Source: a virus. From it: a stretch of 64,000 nt of DNA. A model generated the notes under the pieces. It was not told the DNA's origin. It did not search any database and saw nothing but the letters and a program-made list of their open reading frames with translations. The stretch's first letter is position 1; each line of letters opens with the position of its first letter. Below are positions 22,909-31,271 of this stretch, piece after piece. The stretch lies in the IMG/VR virus record IMGVR_UViG_3300012209_000008, positions 1-64,000 of that record. The stretch is one strand, 5' to 3'. A program made the position numbers and the translations under genes.

Positions 22909-23299
22909 GCCCCGGGCAGGCGTGGTGTGGTATTTGGACACCACCAAGTTGAACCATGCCGCCGCCACGCTGACGCTCCCGGATCCTCCGGCCCCGGATG
23001 GGGAGGTGCGTCCCTTTGTCTGTCTCTCAGCCCGCGCCGGGACCAGTACCTGGGCCGAGATCACCACTCAACCCCGGCCCTACCGCTTGGAGCTAGCCGT
23101 CGCGTGGCTGGTCACGCGCTCCGGTTCCCTGCTCCAGGGCGGCACGCGCTCATGGCTCAACGGAGCCGTGTATGTCGGGGAGGATGAGGCCTTCTGCGAC
23201 GCAGTGGCCAACACGAGTGACAACCAGTTCAGTGCCGCCGCGGTGGCGCGGATGCTGGCGTACCTCCAGCAAATCACCGACCACCGCCGCCCCAGTTGA
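22892..23299 (+). CDS. Hypothetical protein
   Basis: 135 residues, overlapping the previous gene by 17 bases. Beta-prone N-terminal half (VVWYLDTTKLNHAAATLTL) and a helical C-terminus (AAAVARMLAYLQQITDH). Unknown. Confidence 0.68.
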   Translation: MPLAPKPRAGVVWYLDTTKLNHAAATLTLPDPPAPDGEVRPFVCLSARAGTSTWAEITTQPRPYRLELAVAWLVTRSGSLLQGGTRSWLNGAVYVGEDEAFCDAVANTSDNQFSAAAVARMLAYLQQITDHRRPS

Positions 23300-23415
23300 C
23301 GGAAGTTCCGTCGATGGGCGCTAGCAGGCCTCGCCGCCCCGTAGCGTGGGCCAGGCGGTGGGCCGTATATTCGGGCGGAGCGGCGCCCGAACCCCACGGA
23401 GGCACGGAGGCAGCC

Positions 23416-23817
23416 ATGGCAACCAACATCGGCGTGGACATCCACAAAGCCAGCATCCCGGCGGCGCCGGATGGGGCCAGCGTCCCCTACGCCACCGCCG
23501 ACGACCGGGGCGTCCAGGGGAAGGCCGCGGACGCCGCCAGCGGCGGCCGCCTCATCGACGGCAAGGGCTTCCTGGCCCACGAGCTGGTCAGCAGCGATGG
23601 CTCGGACGCGACGGATGCCACACCCATGGTCGGGCAACAGAATGCCGTGACCGACGCGCATCACAGTGGCGTGGTCCACAACGAGTCCGGCCTCATCTTG
23701 GCCGGAGGGGCCAAGCTTCCCGGCGGATCCGCCCCGAAGCAAACAGGCGAGATCGATGCCGAAGCTGGGGGCCCCAAGCAGCCCGGCATCGCCGACGAAG
23801 GTTCCCGCCCCACCTAA
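23416..23817 (+). CDS. Low-complexity Gly/Ala/Asp-rich protein
   Basis: 133 residues from ATG 23416, with GGAGGCACGGAGGCAGCC upstream. Rich in Gly, Ala, Asp and Pro, no predicted helices, acidic; MATNIGVDIHKASIPAAPDG at the start. Probably disordered. Last gene of the rightward operon, closely followed by a terminator. Unknown. Confidence 0.62.
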   Translation: MATNIGVDIHKASIPAAPDGASVPYATADDRGVQGKAADAASGGRLIDGKGFLAHELVSSDGSDATDATPMVGQQNAVTDAHHSGVVHNESGLILAGGAKLPGGSAPKQTGEIDAEAGGPKQPGIADEGSRPT

Positions 23818-23895
23818 AGTTGACGATCCCAGCCGTGCCGGTCCCGAGCGAGTCCCATCTCACCTCAACAGGACCGACGGGTCTGACGGTAGAAC

Positions 23896-23931
23896 CCGCC
23901 CCGGGAGCCCATCCTCGGGGCGGTTGTTATT
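23896..23931 (+). terminator. Rho-independent terminator of the rightward operon
   Basis: CCGCCCCG (23896-23903) pairs with CGGGGCGG (23916-23923) around a 12-base loop, followed by TTGTTATT. It lies between the convergent rightward and late operons. Confidence 0.8.
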
Positions 23932-23932
23932 C

Positions 23933-24547
23933 CTACGGTTGACACCCCCACCCAGCAATCACCGCCAGCACCAACCCCCGGTTCACCGCCGCGCCCGCGC
24001 CCGCCGTCACCTGCCACCCGCAGCGCCGCCGCTGCACCTGCAATCCCACTTTCAGGAGAGAATCAGCCCGTTGGCCGCGCGTCACCGCGTCCCCGAGCAG
24101 TCGCTGGAGACTATCGGCCCGGAGACTGCCGGCCACCGCGGCCTGCTGATACTGGTCGGCCTTGGCGCTGCACGTCGCCACCACCGCTTCACAGGCCGTG
24201 AGCGCCGGGCCCGCGACGCCTGGCTTGGTCTCAAGTGAGTCCAGGGTCCGTTGTTGGGCCTGTTGCACGGTATCCAAGGAGTCTCCGCGGCGCGTCTTGG
24301 CCGTGGCGATGAGGCCGAGTTTGGTGATCACCACTTGAGCGGTCTTGAGCCGCTGAAGCCACGCGGGACCGCTCGCCACCTCCGCACGGGATCCCGCGGC
24401 CCAGGCCGCGAAGGCGGGGCTCTGGTTGAGGAGGTGGAGAATGAGGAGGACACCCGCTCCGAGCCCCACCACAAGGCCTACGCTCAGATGAAAGGGGCGA
24501 CTGGCTTGTTGCAAGAACACCACCGGACCTCTGCCGGGTGCGGTCAT
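23933..24547 (-). CDS. Spanin-like membrane/periplasmic protein
   Basis: 204 residues from ATG 24547 (ATGA overlap). A membrane span at about residues 22-42 (LSVGLVVGLGAGVLLILHLL) is followed by a long periplasmic helical region with repeated DSL units (GDSLDTVQQAQQRTLDSLE, RADSLQRLL, RADSLLKV), then a Cys- and Gly-rich tail. This N-in membrane plus coiled-coil layout, directly after holin and endolysin genes, suggests an inner-membrane spanin or lysis accessory. Assignment rests on layout and context. Confidence 0.6.
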   Translation of the reverse strand: MTAPGRGPVVFLQQASRPFHLSVGLVVGLGAGVLLILHLLNQSPAFAAWAAGSRAEVASGPAWLQRLKTAQVVITKLGLIATAKTRRGDSLDTVQQAQQRTLDSLETKPGVAGPALTACEAVVATCSAKADQYQQAAVAGSLRADSLQRLLGDAVTRGQRADSLLKVGLQVQRRRCGWQVTAGAGAAVNRGLVLAVIAGWGCQP

Positions 24548-24879
24548 TTGGAAATCTCCGTTGAGGGAATCCCTTGCCGAATCCGGGCCACGCGCTCTTG
24601 GCGGAGCTGTTGCCGCACCAAGGCGTAGTCCGCCCCGAGGCTGTCCACCATGGCCGACAAGCGCTGGGCTCGGGCCAGGGCATCGGACAGGACACGGTAG
24701 AAGGCCTCTTGATGAGAGTAGCGGAGCGCACTGGACCAGCCTGCCCCAAAGGCCACCAGCATACAGAGGAGGCCCGCCCCAAAGGCGACCGCCAGTGGGG
24801 TGTAATTGGGGCGCCGCTTTGGCCGCGGCGCGGATTCGCGTTTGGGCAATTCTAAGGGACGGCGGAGTGGTAGCACCAT
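24544..24879 (-). CDS. Membrane protein with coiled coil
   Basis: 111 residues from ATG 24879 (GGGAGGTGTCT upstream). Basic N-terminus, one hydrophobic span at about 27-50 (LAVAFGAGLLCMLVAFGAGW), then a helix (AQRLSAMVDSLGADYALVRQQLRQE). Similar topology to its downstream neighbour; the two could form a lysis-related pair. Function inferred from place only. Confidence 0.62.
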   Translation of the reverse strand: MVLPLRRPLELPKRESAPRPKRRPNYTPLAVAFGAGLLCMLVAFGAGWSSALRYSHQEAFYRVLSDALARAQRLSAMVDSLGADYALVRQQLRQERVARIRQGIPSTEISK

Positions 24880-24897
24880 AGACACCTCCCGCAAGTG

Positions 24898-25455
24898 TCA
24901 GATCACCCGCAGCAACCCGAGCGCTAATTGTCGGAGCCGGGACACACGGCCCACCCACGTGGGGAGATAGGGAAGCCGGGCCGGATAATGCCGGACCACC
25001 GCCCGGTCATAGTCCATCCGCAACCACAGAACATCTTCCAGGGTGGCCCGAGTCGCCAGCACCACGGCCGCCAGCGTCTGCGGCCCCACCACCCCGTCCT
25101 GCTTCACATCCAGCACTCCCTGCAAGAGCACGTCCCCTTCCAGCACGCCGGAGTTGACGGCCATATCCAGCGTCGCGAGCGCTAGCGGTCCGCTCCAGTC
25201 CCCGGGCGCCGCCGCCACCTTCTCGCACTCCGCGGCCGCCCAGTATTGGGCGTGGTAGAACGTTGCCACCCAGGGCTGGGCCCAGGTGAGCTCGCGCACG
25301 CTCGGCGGTGCCTCCGGTGGCCGTGCCGCCCACCCGTCCCAGGCCGCTTGGGTGATCCCGCAGCGGGTGGGCACCGGATCCTCGACGTAACGCGTCCCCT
25401 CCTCGCGCTGGAGCCACGGCAAGACCACGGTCCGGAACAGTGTGTCTGGCGTCAC
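24898..25455 (-). CDS. Endolysin (GH108-type with peptidoglycan-binding domain)
   Basis: 185 residues from GTG 25455 (GTGA overlap with the holin gene). The first 80 residues fit the glycosyl hydrolase 108 lysozyme pattern: LPWLQREEGTRYVEDP (catalytic Glu in REEG) and TRCGITQAAWDGW. The second half (LDMAVNSGVLEGDVLLQGVL...DGVVGPQTLAAV) matches the PG_binding_3 domain that normally follows it. It degrades peptidoglycan at lysis. No signal peptide, so it depends on the holin for export. Confidence 0.86.
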   Translation of the reverse strand: MTPDTLFRTVVLPWLQREEGTRYVEDPVPTRCGITQAAWDGWAARPPEAPPSVRELTWAQPWVATFYHAQYWAAAECEKVAAAPGDWSGPLALATLDMAVNSGVLEGDVLLQGVLDVKQDGVVGPQTLAAVVLATRATLEDVLWLRMDYDRAVVRHYPARLPYLPTWVGRVSRLRQLALGLLRVI

Positions 25456-25763
25456 GCCTTCCCCCCGGGGAGGACGCTCCGCACCTTGTCCACCAACGCG
25501 GCAAAGGCATCCCGGCTCACCAGATTGTACCCGCCGCCAATGAGCAAGAGCGGGAACCCATACTGGCGCACAAACTCCATCACCGACAAACCGGGCTGTG
25601 GCGGGGCGGGCGGATGGAGCGCGAGAGCAAACGCCTCCCACAAGGCCGGGAGCGCGAAGACCAGCCCTATCACCATGAGGGCAATTCCTAGCCTCGCTCG
25701 CCCGTACTTGGTCTTGGCTTGGAGCGGCGCATGGGACTGTGGTGGCTGTTGTGGAGCCGTCAT
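25452..25763 (-). CDS. Putative holin
   Basis: 103 residues with two hydrophobic spans at about residues 26-49 (GIALMVIGLVFALPALWEAF) and 66-80 (YGFPLLLIGGGYNLV), a short charged C-terminus, and a four-base overlap with the endolysin gene. Two-span topology and position support a holin (class II-like). Confidence 0.72.
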   Translation of the reverse strand: MTAPQQPPQSHAPLQAKTKYGRARLGIALMVIGLVFALPALWEAFALALHPPAPPQPGLSVMEFVRQYGFPLLLIGGGYNLVSRDAFAALVDKVRSVLPGGKA

Positions 25764-25789
25764 CTGTCAATCCTCCATTGAGGTGAGGT

Positions 25790-25984
25790 TCACAAACTCG
25801 GCGGTTCCGTGGTCCCGGCGGTACTCTCAGCGAGGAGATCCGTGACCATCCCTTGGACCGGTGTCCCCAGGGCACTCCATTTGGCTTGGGTGATGGTGGT
25901 AGGATCAAACTGGCGCACTATCTCCCGCACCCCACCCGTCATCGGATTGGTAATCTGGATCCGCAACACATAGGCAGCTGCCAT
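25790..25984 (-). CDS. Small hypothetical protein
   Basis: 64 residues; beta-prone start (AAAYVLRIQITNPMTGGVREIV). Between the tail-fibre gene and the holin. Unknown. Confidence 0.68.
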   Translation of the reverse strand: MAAAYVLRIQITNPMTGGVREIVRQFDPTTITQAKWSALGTPVQGMVTDLLAESTAGTTEPPSL

Positions 25985-26000
25985 ACAATCCGTCCCTCCC

Positions 26001-28709
26001 TTAGAGAACCATCACTTGAACTGTATCCAATGTTAAGGTGCAGGCCCCTACCACAAGGCCCCGAATGTCCAGCAGCAGATCGGCTCCCAGGTTCTCCGTT
26101 CCTGTTGCCCGTTCATGGAACATATTGACCCCTGTGTTGTTGTTGCCCAGAGATTTTATGGAGTTGGCCACTTGCACTGAGGCTCCAGTTGTGCGTGTCA
26201 AGATACACCGGACAAACCAAAGCGTTCCCGTAGCCACTGTGATGGTGTGAGTCATGAAGACCGTGTTCCCCAACTTGATCTTGACCGTCCCGCTCGTGCC
26301 CCCAGCCACCTGTCCCTGGAGCTCGATGATGAGGGCCCGCTTGTTGACGCCCAGCGTGTTGAGCTTGATACTCTTAGAGCTGAGCGACACCTCAGTGATG
26401 GACGTGGTGCTTTGGTTGGCGTCCTGGTGGATGGTCCGCGCGAGGGCTGAGAAGTAGGTCGAGTCATGCACATACAGGCTGTGGTTCGGATCCCCCACGT
26501 ATTCCAGCTCGCCCTCCGCCGCGTTGGCCTCCGGCGTGAGCCCGGTCAGCGGCTCCAGGTAGGCGTGCGGCTGCTGGTCCGTCCCGTCCGACGTGGCCGG
26601 CAGCCGGAGGCCCCGCCGTGCCTTCCCCGCCGCCGACGAGGAGGTCCACGTGACGGCGTAGTTGTCCGTCCGGTAGGACGCCGCGAAGCAGAGCACCCGT
26701 CCCGTGCCGGACGGGTCGGTCGAGAACCCGGCCACCTGCACGTTCAGACGCAACCGGAACCACACGTGGGTCGGCGCGTCCGTAACCACGATCACCGGGC
26801 TGTACGTGGCAAGCACCTCCGTCGTGGTCGTCGAATCGACGCTCCAGGACCCGGGGGCCTGGGTCCAGCTCGTCCCACTGTTGATGGAGTACTCGACGTA
26901 GACGGTGGCCGTGCAGTCGCGCTCGATGCTCCCACCGCCGTTCACCTTGGCACCCACGCGGAACGTGACGGTGTACTTGTCGTCGTAGGCGTCGACGTTG
27001 TCACCCTCATTGGTGGGGTCGCCCAGTTTGCACCACAGACGGCTCGCTGCGATCACGTCGCCGCTCGTGTTGACGTTCTGGGTGAGGGTGTTGATGCCAT
27101 TGTCGGCGCCGTCCGGGTCGGTCCACCCCTTGGAGCCCGCCGTCAGGCCCACATCCTTCGAGGATCGGGCCGTGAGCACGATGCCCGCCGGGCTGGTGTG
27201 GCTCCCCAGCAGCGCGGCAAGGTTGTTGGTCCCGGTCCCGGCGTCGCCCCAGACCTCGACATTGTTGTTCTGGAGCATGACCCGGTTCATGCTCGTGTCG
27301 CCATAGTTCCCGGTCACCGAGTGTTGCAGGGTGCGGAACAGGGCCCCGCCGAGCGCCAGCAGCTGGCCGTTGAAGGTGGCGAGCCCGCTCACCAGTAGGG
27401 AGACGGCGCGGATGATGGCGTACACCACCAACCGCCCCAGGCTGTCAATGGTGAGCGAGAGCCTGACACAGTGGCCGGTGTTCGGCGTGTCCGTCCCGGC
27501 AAACGTGCTCCCGTTCAGCGTAAAGTTGTCGGCGTCGACCACGGTGATCGTCCACGGGGTCCCCGCCGGACTGTTGGCCGCCGTCACGCCCAGGTGGCCA
27601 TGGATCACCACCGAGTCCCCCGTGGCGTAGCCGTGCCCGGTAATCTTGATGTTGATGAGCCCACCGGACGTGCTCGCCGCCTCCACGAGCTTGGGCGTCT
27701 GCCCCAAGCGCATAAAGAACGACGTGGCGGGGAAGTCGATGAAGCTCTGCATCCCGTCGACGGTGTCGGGATCCGCCACGCCGGTGGAGAAGCGGAGCGC
27801 GTAGAGGGAGTTGGGCGGGGGCACGTCATAGAGCGCCCCGAGCCCGATCCGGAGGTAGGCGTCATCGAACCGCGCCACCGTCCCGGTCCCTGTGGCGTCA
27901 ATCTCCGCTATCAGCCGGACAAACTTCTTGCCGGCGGGGACCAGGTACTGGCCCTGCACAAACACCCACCCAGCCGTGTTCTGGTTCGGCGTGGAGACGG
28001 TGACCGGCGCGCCCTTGTCCTTGTCGGTGGCCTCCAGCGTGTACCGCACATTGGCGGTCCCGGACTCGCGGTAGATCCAGCCACCAAACTGGACCAGGTC
28101 GTTCTGGTTCACCTCGAAGTAGCGGCTCTTGCCCACGTCATCCCCAGGCGTCACTTGGGCGGCCACGCCGGTGGTGGAGGTGAGCCGAAGATACCAGTTG
28201 CCCCCGTTGGCATTGGCCGGGGTGTTGATGGCCGACGCCGCCCCGGCTTGCTGGAACCAGAAGGCCAACCCGTCCTCAAAGCCGGAGTTGGGGAGGATGT
28301 TCTGCACCTGCGGGCCCATCCGCGCCGTCTGCTGCTTCCAGGCTTGGGAGGTCTTCGCCGCGGCGGCATCGGAGACGTTTCGCTGCACGGTCGCGGAGAG
28401 GCGGTCGGCCACTCCGAGGTTGACCCAATCGGAGTAGGGCCCGGGCCCCCAGGCATTGCCATTCAGCCGGGTCCGGTACCACCAGATCACGCCGTTGGTC
28501 GCCAACTTGTCCACATAGTGGATCCCGTCCGGCGGGACCACCTGGGCCACCACGAGCACCGCTTGGGCTCCATTGGGGGCGCCAGCGGCGTCCGGAGCGC
28601 GCCACAACTCCACGGGAATCGTGGGGTCGGCGCCCGGCAGTACGGTCACCATGATCCCGGTCGGGGTCAGGGTGCCGTCGTTGACTTCAATGGTGGCGGC
28701 GAGTGCCAT
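26001..28709 (-). CDS. Tail fibre / receptor-binding protein
   Basis: 902 residues, almost wholly beta-structured. An N-terminal Ig/FN3-like segment (PVELWRAPDAAG, YRTRLNGNAWGPGPYSDW) is followed by a jelly-roll carbohydrate-binding-like module (NILPNSGFEDGLAFWFQQAG) and further repetitive beta domains with IDSLGRLVVYAIIRAV. The size, composition and position after the other tail-tip genes and before lysis indicate a distal tail fibre or receptor-binding protein. Confidence 0.78.
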   Translation of the reverse strand: MALAATIEVNDGTLTPTGIMVTVLPGADPTIPVELWRAPDAAGAPNGAQAVLVVAQVVPPDGIHYVDKLATNGVIWWYRTRLNGNAWGPGPYSDWVNLGVADRLSATVQRNVSDAAAAKTSQAWKQQTARMGPQVQNILPNSGFEDGLAFWFQQAGAASAINTPANANGGNWYLRLTSTTGVAAQVTPGDDVGKSRYFEVNQNDLVQFGGWIYRESGTANVRYTLEATDKDKGAPVTVSTPNQNTAGWVFVQGQYLVPAGKKFVRLIAEIDATGTGTVARFDDAYLRIGLGALYDVPPPNSLYALRFSTGVADPDTVDGMQSFIDFPATSFFMRLGQTPKLVEAASTSGGLINIKITGHGYATGDSVVIHGHLGVTAANSPAGTPWTITVVDADNFTLNGSTFAGTDTPNTGHCVRLSLTIDSLGRLVVYAIIRAVSLLVSGLATFNGQLLALGGALFRTLQHSVTGNYGDTSMNRVMLQNNNVEVWGDAGTGTNNLAALLGSHTSPAGIVLTARSSKDVGLTAGSKGWTDPDGADNGINTLTQNVNTSGDVIAASRLWCKLGDPTNEGDNVDAYDDKYTVTFRVGAKVNGGGSIERDCTATVYVEYSINSGTSWTQAPGSWSVDSTTTTEVLATYSPVIVVTDAPTHVWFRLRLNVQVAGFSTDPSGTGRVLCFAASYRTDNYAVTWTSSSAAGKARRGLRLPATSDGTDQQPHAYLEPLTGLTPEANAAEGELEYVGDPNHSLYVHDSTYFSALARTIHQDANQSTTSITEVSLSSKSIKLNTLGVNKRALIIELQGQVAGGTSGTVKIKLGNTVFMTHTITVATGTLWFVRCILTRTTGASVQVANSIKSLGNNNTGVNMFHERATGTENLGADLLLDIRGLVVGACTLTLDTVQVMVL

Positions 28710-28718
28710 AGGCCGCTC

Positions 28719-31271
28719 CTAGATGTACACCCGCAACGGGGGCGGGGGCGTGATGGGAACCGGAACCGTACTGGACGTGGAGAACGAGGCCGTGGCGGAG
28801 CCCGAGACGATGCCCGCCATGACTCGGTACTGAATGAGCACGCCGTAGGCTTGACTCGCTACCAGTCCCCACAAATTGAAAAAGTTGGACCCTGGCAAGA
28901 GGCTCGCAATCCGGGTGTAGGCCCCGGAGTCCGGCGACCGCAACCAGACCTCCACCGGCAACGTCGTCTCGCCGTTGGTCCAACTTACCTTCGCGGAGGT
29001 CGCGGTGATGCTGGTCACGGTCACGACACTCGGCACCCCATAGCCCGTGAGGACCAAGCCCGTCGACGTCACCCAAGCCGAGGGCATCTTGAGACTGGCC
29101 CGATCATCCGGAAAGGTCCGCGCCTGGACCCAGAGCTTGAGCCCCGGCGTCAGCTCGCCCAGCGTGATCGTGCTAGAGGTCCGGACCGGGTTGAGCGGAT
29201 ATGCGTGCCAGGACGGGTCCGCGTCTACCGGGGCGGCTCCGGCGCCGCTCGCCGTCAACGCATAGCGCACCTCCGTGGGGCCATCCGCGTGGACCGTCAC
29301 CGCCACCGTGGCGGTGTGCCGCGGATCGGACCCTAACGCGGGCGCTCCCAACGTGGGAGTTCCCGCAACCGCGGCCACCCCCAGATCCAGCAGCTGCAGA
29401 TTGGTGATGAGCTTGTCCCGCGTCACCTCCACCGCGCGGCAGATCCGGGTGCCCCCGCGCTTTCCCGTAGAGGGGTCCGGCAGTGCGGAGACGGCAACCT
29501 GGACCACTTGGCCCTGAATGATGGCGGTCACCGTCGCGGTCCGCCGACAGGGGAGCGTGGTCTTGGTCTCCCCGAATGCATACGGTCGCCGCATCAGGTT
29601 CATCATATCCACCAAGCGGCGCTGAAGGTACACGTCCCGGCTCGCCCCGGCGATGGCCGCATCGCCCTCCATCATCCGGTAACCCCCACCCCCCATCTGC
29701 CACACCTTCTCCCCGAAGTCGCCGGAGCCAATGGCTAACAGTTTTTGCGGATGCTCGATGGGCGCGAGCAACAACGCCTTGAGGGCCGGGTAGGGATCCG
29801 GCAAGACCCCGGCCTTGTCGCGGCCCATGATCGGGAGATCTTCCCACAAACTGGCCTCCGCCGCGAAAATCGCCGCATCCCGATCGTACTCCCAGGTCAG
29901 GGCGGGATCCGCGGCCAGATCCGCATCAGTGAGCAGGGGGAGACCGCCCAACGAGGTCGGCAGCCGCATATCAATCACCGTGAACACGCCCGCCCCATCC
30001 ACCACCAACGCCAGTCCATAGGGCTTGAGGATGTTCTTTTGAATCCAGTCCAGCGCGTTGGTGACCTCTTTCTCGATTCGGAAGCGCGCGGGCGGGAGAT
30101 CGGGGATGGTCGCGGCGCTGATGGTGGTGCTGAAACTCCGGCGCACGTCGCCGTAGACCTTTCCCGTGGGGAGCTTGTCCGGCGAGCGGTACACGGGGCT
30201 GAACTTCCCGCCCAGGATGTCCGCTAGCAGCGTGAGGACATTGGCCACATCGAGGAAGAGGGCGAACCCGTCCGTGGCCATGAAGTCTTGATACATGCGG
30301 AAGGTGACAGCGGTCCCGTTGGCCGGCAACGCGGCGTAGCCGAGATCCGTCGCATCGTCGAGCGGTTGGATATAGAACGCGGTGAGCGCATGATGACCGT
30401 GGACATCCGTGTACTGGCCGAGCATCCCAATCTTGAAGTCACCCTGATTCGCCCCGACATTCCACGTCAGATGGACGCGCGCCGGACCGTTGAAATTCGG
30501 GAGGGTGGCATTGGGGTTATAGGGATCAATGATGTGGGGCCGCACATTAGGCGCCACTGCCCCCAGCAGGTCACTGGTGATGAAATTGGTTGCCACGCCC
30601 GCCACCGACGTCGAGGCCACATCGACCCGGGCCACGTTGGCGAGGGTGGAACTCGCAATCACGATGGGACTCGCGACTGTTCCGGTAAAGTCCGCGGCCG
30701 GGGGCACCGTTCCATAGGCGGCGCCGGTGATCCCAATCGGCATCAGCAGCGGGCGCCCCGCATAGGTGATGGACGTATGCGGTGGTTGATTGAAGAGCGG
30801 GAGCTTGGTCAGCTCGTAGAGCATGTCCCGCACGGTGAGCTGGTACTGGCCCCGGCCATTCAGCGCCAGGCCCTTGATGTAGCCGGTCCAGAAGGCAGTC
30901 CAGGTGACGCCCCCATCCAGCGACTCCTCTGCGAAACACTTGAGCCCACCGAGCTGGGGATCCCCCTGGGCATTCCCCAGGAAGGCAGAGACCCAGCGGT
31001 TGGCATTGATCCCGGGCACGAGCGCGGCATCTAGCAGCTCAAAGGTCATGGTGCCGATGTCCGTGCTCCGCTCCAGCACGTTGACCCGCCCCGTCCGGCC
31101 CCGCGGCAACCCGAGGTAGGGCTTCCACCCCGTCAGCGACGGGAGCGTGGTGACCTTGAACGGATCACTGTGCACCGCGCCCCCGGGCGGCGTGAGGATG
31201 GTCGCTTCCGTGAAGTCCACGGAGCGTGGCGCGTAGACCGTCAGCCGGTAGGCCAGGAGGTACGTGGTCAT
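28719..31271 (-). CDS. Tail-tip / baseplate hub protein with FN3 domain
   Basis: 850 residues. The N-terminal half (LPRGRTGRVNVLERSTDIGTMTFELLDA, WTGYIKGLALNGRGQYQLTVRDMLYEL) has a hub/minor-tail character. The C-terminal 250 residues hold at least one fibronectin-III-like domain (SVVTVTSITATSAKVSWTNG). Follows the two paralogous tail proteins in transcription order. Probably part of the tail tip that contacts the cell. Confidence 0.75.
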   Translation of the reverse strand: MTTYLLAYRLTVYAPRSVDFTEATILTPPGGAVHSDPFKVTTLPSLTGWKPYLGLPRGRTGRVNVLERSTDIGTMTFELLDAALVPGINANRWVSAFLGNAQGDPQLGGLKCFAEESLDGGVTWTAFWTGYIKGLALNGRGQYQLTVRDMLYELTKLPLFNQPPHTSITYAGRPLLMPIGITGAAYGTVPPAADFTGTVASPIVIASSTLANVARVDVASTSVAGVATNFITSDLLGAVAPNVRPHIIDPYNPNATLPNFNGPARVHLTWNVGANQGDFKIGMLGQYTDVHGHHALTAFYIQPLDDATDLGYAALPANGTAVTFRMYQDFMATDGFALFLDVANVLTLLADILGGKFSPVYRSPDKLPTGKVYGDVRRSFSTTISAATIPDLPPARFRIEKEVTNALDWIQKNILKPYGLALVVDGAGVFTVIDMRLPTSLGGLPLLTDADLAADPALTWEYDRDAAIFAAEASLWEDLPIMGRDKAGVLPDPYPALKALLLAPIEHPQKLLAIGSGDFGEKVWQMGGGGYRMMEGDAAIAGASRDVYLQRRLVDMMNLMRRPYAFGETKTTLPCRRTATVTAIIQGQVVQVAVSALPDPSTGKRGGTRICRAVEVTRDKLITNLQLLDLGVAAVAGTPTLGAPALGSDPRHTATVAVTVHADGPTEVRYALTASGAGAAPVDADPSWHAYPLNPVRTSSTITLGELTPGLKLWVQARTFPDDRASLKMPSAWVTSTGLVLTGYGVPSVVTVTSITATSAKVSWTNGETTLPVEVWLRSPDSGAYTRIASLLPGSNFFNLWGLVASQAYGVLIQYRVMAGIVSGSATASFSTSSTVPVPITPPPPLRVYI

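Noticed and set aside
23080-23742. 220-residue minus-strand frame antisense to the rightward operon
   Set aside because: It overlaps two plus-strand genes with ribosome sites, and its composition mirrors their codon bias.
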